From Eimeria necatrix (lineage: Eukaryota > Apicomplexa > Conoidasida > Eucoccidiorida > Eimeriidae), in assembly GCF_000499385.1 (NCBI RefSeq), contig NW_013651906.1:1-11869 (forward strand): DNA of 11,869 bases. Reading direction: 5' to 3'. A model generated the notes under the pieces. The model saw only the letters and a program-made list of their open reading frames with translations. It did not search any database and was not told the origin of the DNA. The translations under genes were made by a program, and so were the position numbers. Positions 8,904 to 11,869 of the stretch are shown here, in pieces (position 1 is the stretch's first letter; the number at the start of each line of letters is the position of its first letter).

Positions 8904-8930
8904 ATGGCGCAGGAAGTATGCAGGCGTGTG
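8904..8930 (+). repeat. Dispersed 27-base repeat, copy 1 (A-box-like)
   Basis: ATGGCGCAG is followed by GAAGTATGCAGGCGTGTG. The 27 bases match 11646-11672 in 23 positions without gaps, in the same orientation. TGGCGCAGGAAG fits the RNA polymerase III A-box pattern TRGCNNARNNNG, as seen in some tRNA genes and tRNA-derived SINEs. A B box would be expected 30-60 bases downstream. Only a poor AGATCGGAAAT (near 8950) is present, and no cloverleaf can be drawn. It may be the 5' end of a decayed SINE. Confidence 0.4.
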
Positions 8931-11645
8931 ATGCAGTAGCTAGAAAAGTAGATCGGAAATGAAATCGGCCAAAGAGACTGCCGCACCTCACGGCCTCGTG
9001 CCGCACTGCTTAACTTTGCATTAAAGCACGGCGGCAATGCTGAGTGATACTTTCAACGAGATGACTTCCAGAAAGGCTGACATTGGAGCAAATAAGACAA
9101 AATATGAGCAGCACAGCAAGCGTTTCATTGAATGCATCCAATTGCAGCATCATCGCTTGCCTATTGGTGCAGAGTAGAAAGGCCTCGTTGCCTGGTTGCA
9201 AGGAAGCGTCCGTAATACTTTCAACCACGTGCATCTGTTCAGAACGTCCAGAGAGTACGTGTAGCGCACCGTGAAATCGTCTCAGGCACAGGCATGCAAC
9301 CGACACACAAAAGGTGATGTTGTCTTGTGAAGAGCACTCATGTACTGGGGGCCTTTTAGCCGTAACAAATTATCTTGAAATCAAAATAAGCGGACTATCA
9401 TGACTGAGTTTGTGGGCGTTTGGGACAAGTTCAAGAAGACAAGAATGGTGAACGTCACTACCCTGTAAGCGGCACGGAGCTCCATAGGCCAGATATGATC
9501 AAATTTAGCTGGCTTGAGAGCCTTCTGCATATATGAGCATGAGTATCGTGGGGGCATGACGTACATGAAAGAATACCTGGCGTTCAGATTAGGAGAGGTG
9601 TTACTTTCCATACCGACCAATAAGATGCTGAGTAAGCCGTCTGCAGAGCAAATCTCCCGCTGGCGGAAGCTTCCGTACTCTTGTCGTCATTTTAATGCCC
9701 GAGCAAGCATGCAGCCGTGTAAACGGCAAGTTCGAGTTCGCTCAGCAGCTGCTGAGTAAACTTGTGCCAATATACCAGCCGAACAGTCGTGTGGAAGGAA
9801 GTATACCGGAATGTGCGTTGGCTTGACGGCAGCATTTGAGTGTTGAGGAGCGCTAATTTGATCCACTTAGAGGCGGCGGACGTAGCTGATGAGTACTAAT
9901 AAAGCGCTGGTTACACCAATATCTCAGATGCTGACTATTGGAAGATCCACACAGTATTCGGCGGCAGAAAGGCCAATTCTAGCCGGTACACGTGATGAAA
10001 AAAATTCACATCACCAGCGATAGCTGAAATTGAAGCGAAGGGATACATGGTCAGGTTTAGACTGCAAAGATGCAATAGAACTGATAAAATGTAAAATTTA
10101 GTAGTCTCAAGATGGCTTTTGTAACTCCTTGAACCGCTACAACGAATCCCATGTTTTTGATGTGGTTGAGTGCCATGAAGCACCATGGCCCTTGACTTTC
10201 CTCGCATTTATGCACAAAAATGAGATGCCACTGGATAACATAAATTAAGCCCCTACAGAACCGAGCTCTACGACGTTCTCAGCAGCAAGCCTTCAAAGGG
10301 GTGGAGCAACGATTCGAAAAGGGAGAAATGACCAATTTCGTCAAACTCTACGCAGTTCCACTAAAAAAGTATGCAAGATTTCGCTTTTAGACTTTAGAAG
10401 ATAATACAGCTGCAAGCTGAAGCTAAACAATTGAGATTCTCTTTTCAAGAGCTTGTTTTGGCATCTGCGTCGGATAGGTGCTCACCAGCGTTGCTGTTAT
10501 AGTGTGGGCGTTAAAATAATCGTCAACAATAACACTATCGCTTCTCTTAGCACTAAGAATAGTGCAACGTGTTACGGCCTGTGGCGTGCTGCAGCGAGAA
10601 TATCAAGCTCAAAATATGGCAAACGAAATTCAGCTTATGGCAACCTCGTTTAAATGCAAAAGGTGTACGGCTCACTTAAGGACTGGAAGTGTCACGTAGG
10701 TGTTTAACAAAGTGATGACTGCACAGATCATTCTTAATCTGAGGTACATTGTAGAAAGATGGAGTAGCCAGGCAAAGAATAGAAAGTAAGCTTGGGTGCA
10801 CTGTCTGCCAGTTCGAGTCGATTGTTGCATCTGCGCTGACAGATGAGAAAAGCATGTAGCTGCACTCAGTAGAAAAAAGAGAATCTATGCTATGCATCAC
10901 CACATTCGCGTTAGGAGTGTGCAGTGTCGGATCATGGTATGATATATCAGGTGGCACAGGTATGGCCGTGACGTGGGCAGAAAGCTTCTTTCCCAGGGTT
11001 CATCTGGAAGCATGATGACGCTTTGTGTCTAGTCGTGGTATCAAATGCTCTTGCAAATGGCATGCCATACTGAACCTAAGCTTTGGGAAGAAACTCACGC
11101 TCACCGTAACCTCGTTAGAGTTCTGCTTGTGTCCTAAAATTCTCGCTGCTGTCTATGGATTGAAGAACCTAACTGAGTCTCCAGGGCAATGTATAGCGGC
11201 TAACACGAAACGCGCTGCACAGAAGCCAAATTTAAAAAAAGGAACGTTTCTTTAACCAGGCATTTGTCCTTTTAATTCACCGTAGAAAGGCGTGTTCAGG
11301 TGTAGGAATAAAATGCCGTAGGAGCATGCACTTGGCACCTGAGATGATAACCTTAAGGCACAACTCTTTCGAATATAAACCGTCCGCTACAGTGTCAAAT
11401 AAATCCTGCAGCAACCACAAGCACTACATAGTGGGTGTTGAGCTCGTGCTACTTGAAGCACGCTGTGCAAGCGCCAACTTTGCTGTGCATGTCCAATCTA
11501 GCTAGCTATGGCCTATTGTAGTATGCATATATATAAATGCCTCCATACAGCTTGCTAAGACTTTTCCACATATTTCGTTGAACGGCTCTGATAACGCAGG
11601 GAGACTAGTCGGGAAATTCAAAGTTTTGCTGTTAAAGAGAGGAGA
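8931..11645. other. Long stretch without a recognised gene
   Basis: Open frames here do not exceed 98 codons: minus 9010-9306, 9381-9620, 9935-10207 and 10676-10957; plus 9514-9759, 10453-10653 and 11025-11255. None shows a known domain. The minus frame 9935-10207 contains an acceptor-like TTTCAATTTCAG just before its last 30 codons, but no partner exon was found. AATAAA words occur near 9898 and 11308. I see no tandem array, terminal inverted repeats, long poly-A tail or RNA gene. A TATA-like palindromic stretch lies at 11524-11539. Confidence 0.5.
11524..11539. promoter_or_regulatory. TATA-box-like near-palindrome
   Basis: GCATATATATAAATGC contains TATATAAAT, a good match to a eukaryotic TATA box, flanked by GCAT and ATGC, which are reverse complements. 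No frame of note follows within a sensible distance on the plus strand. On the minus strand a chance-length frame (11502-11717) covers it. It is probably only AT-rich sequence. Confidence 0.12.
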
Positions 11646-11672
11646 ATGGCGCAGAGAGTACGCAGCCGTGTG
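11646..11672 (+). repeat. Dispersed 27-base repeat, copy 2 (A-box-like)
   Basis: This is the second copy of the sequence at 8904-8930, 23 of 27 identical, 2742 bases away. TGGCGCAGAGAG again satisfies the A-box pattern. Beyond the 27 bases only scattered matches continue (for example TAGAACGTAG against TAGAAAAGTAG). No B-box match lies in the next 60 bases, so an active polymerase III gene is unlikely. Confidence 0.4.
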
Positions 11673-11869
11673 CCAGAAGTGTGGAAGCAATAGAACGTAG
11701 TCAAGACGACCCTTCATTTCCTATTGTAAACAGAGCTTAGCAATAAATTTTTTAGTATTTGCAGTCTATGGAAGGTTGTGCCGTTAAGGAACGGTGAGAG
11801 TTACAGAGAGTAAGCGGGCATACTTTAGCAGCTGTGATAATGGTAATTAATATGAAAGGGACAACCATG
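11673..11869. other. Window end, no gene recognised
   Basis: No open frame of 60 codons starts here. AATAAATTTTTTAG near 11735 runs into a strong acceptor-like TTTGCAG with the AG at 11763-11764. From 11765 one frame reaches TGA after ten codons, and another (from 11766) reaches TAA after about fifteen. A GTGAGA donor-like word follows near 11791. A small exon continuing a gene beyond the window cannot be excluded, but nothing supports it directly. Confidence 0.35.

Noticed and set aside
9045..9224. Direct repeat of TGATACTTTCAAC / TAATACTTTCAAC
   Set aside because: A 13-base match with one mismatch is expected many times by chance in a window of this size, and the flanks diverge.
9669..9740. 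B-box-like AGTTCGAGTTC and GTTCGAGTC (near 10810) as tRNA genes
   Set aside because: The T-arm stems do not pair and no matching acceptor stem can be found around either site.
11496..11509. CTAG tandem (three units) as a microsatellite
   Set aside because: Three units is too short to call a repeat locus.

Overview
This window looks like eukaryotic nuclear DNA, mostly non-coding. I recognise no protein family, tRNA, rRNA, snRNA, CRISPR array or bacterial operon. The longest uninterrupted ATG frame is 137 codons (minus strand, 663-1076). At about 44-45% G+C (estimated from sampled lines), roughly one codon in twenty is a stop, so a longest run of 130-150 codons in six frames over 11.9 kb is about what chance gives. 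Open frames of about 60-137 codons are spread over both strands without operon-like packing, which argues against a bacterial, archaeal or phage source.

The organism is not resolved. CpG is not visibly depleted, so a vertebrate is unlikely. TGCA is over-represented: by hand I count about 19 in the first 1.8 kb, against about 7 expected. There are no long microsatellites and no A or T runs beyond about seven. A protist with large intergenic regions (coccidian or dinoflagellate-like) or an arthropod such as a tick would all fit, and the sequence does not decide between them.

Layout. 1-1264: no gene seen. 1265-1540: the firmest structure, a cluster of two unrelated short repeats in the order A1-B1-A2-B2-A3 (A1/A2 34 of 39 identical, B1/B2 32 of 34). 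1546-3210: nothing recognised. 3221-3280: a short acidic open stretch behind a strong TTTTGCAG acceptor, possibly a terminal exon. 3281-4706: nothing recognised. 4707-6438, plus strand: the best candidate for a real gene. It holds an ATG frame (4707-4979), a splice-bounded frame (5009-5201), a 545-base GT-AG interval (5202-5746), a final frame ending in TAG TAG (5747-6057) and an AATAAA at 6433-6438. The second and third blocks join in phase. 6895-7297: another possible internal exon, with TACTAA, a T-rich acceptor, 122 open codons and GGTAAGT. 7298-11869: no gene recognised. It contains two copies of a 27-base sequence (8904-8930 and 11646-11672) that resemble a tRNA A box.

All exon calls are hand-made models without homology support and carry low confidence. 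No pathway or gene partnership can be inferred, and I see no convincing novel system. The interleaved repeats and the 4.7-6.4 kb gene model are the items most worth checking.
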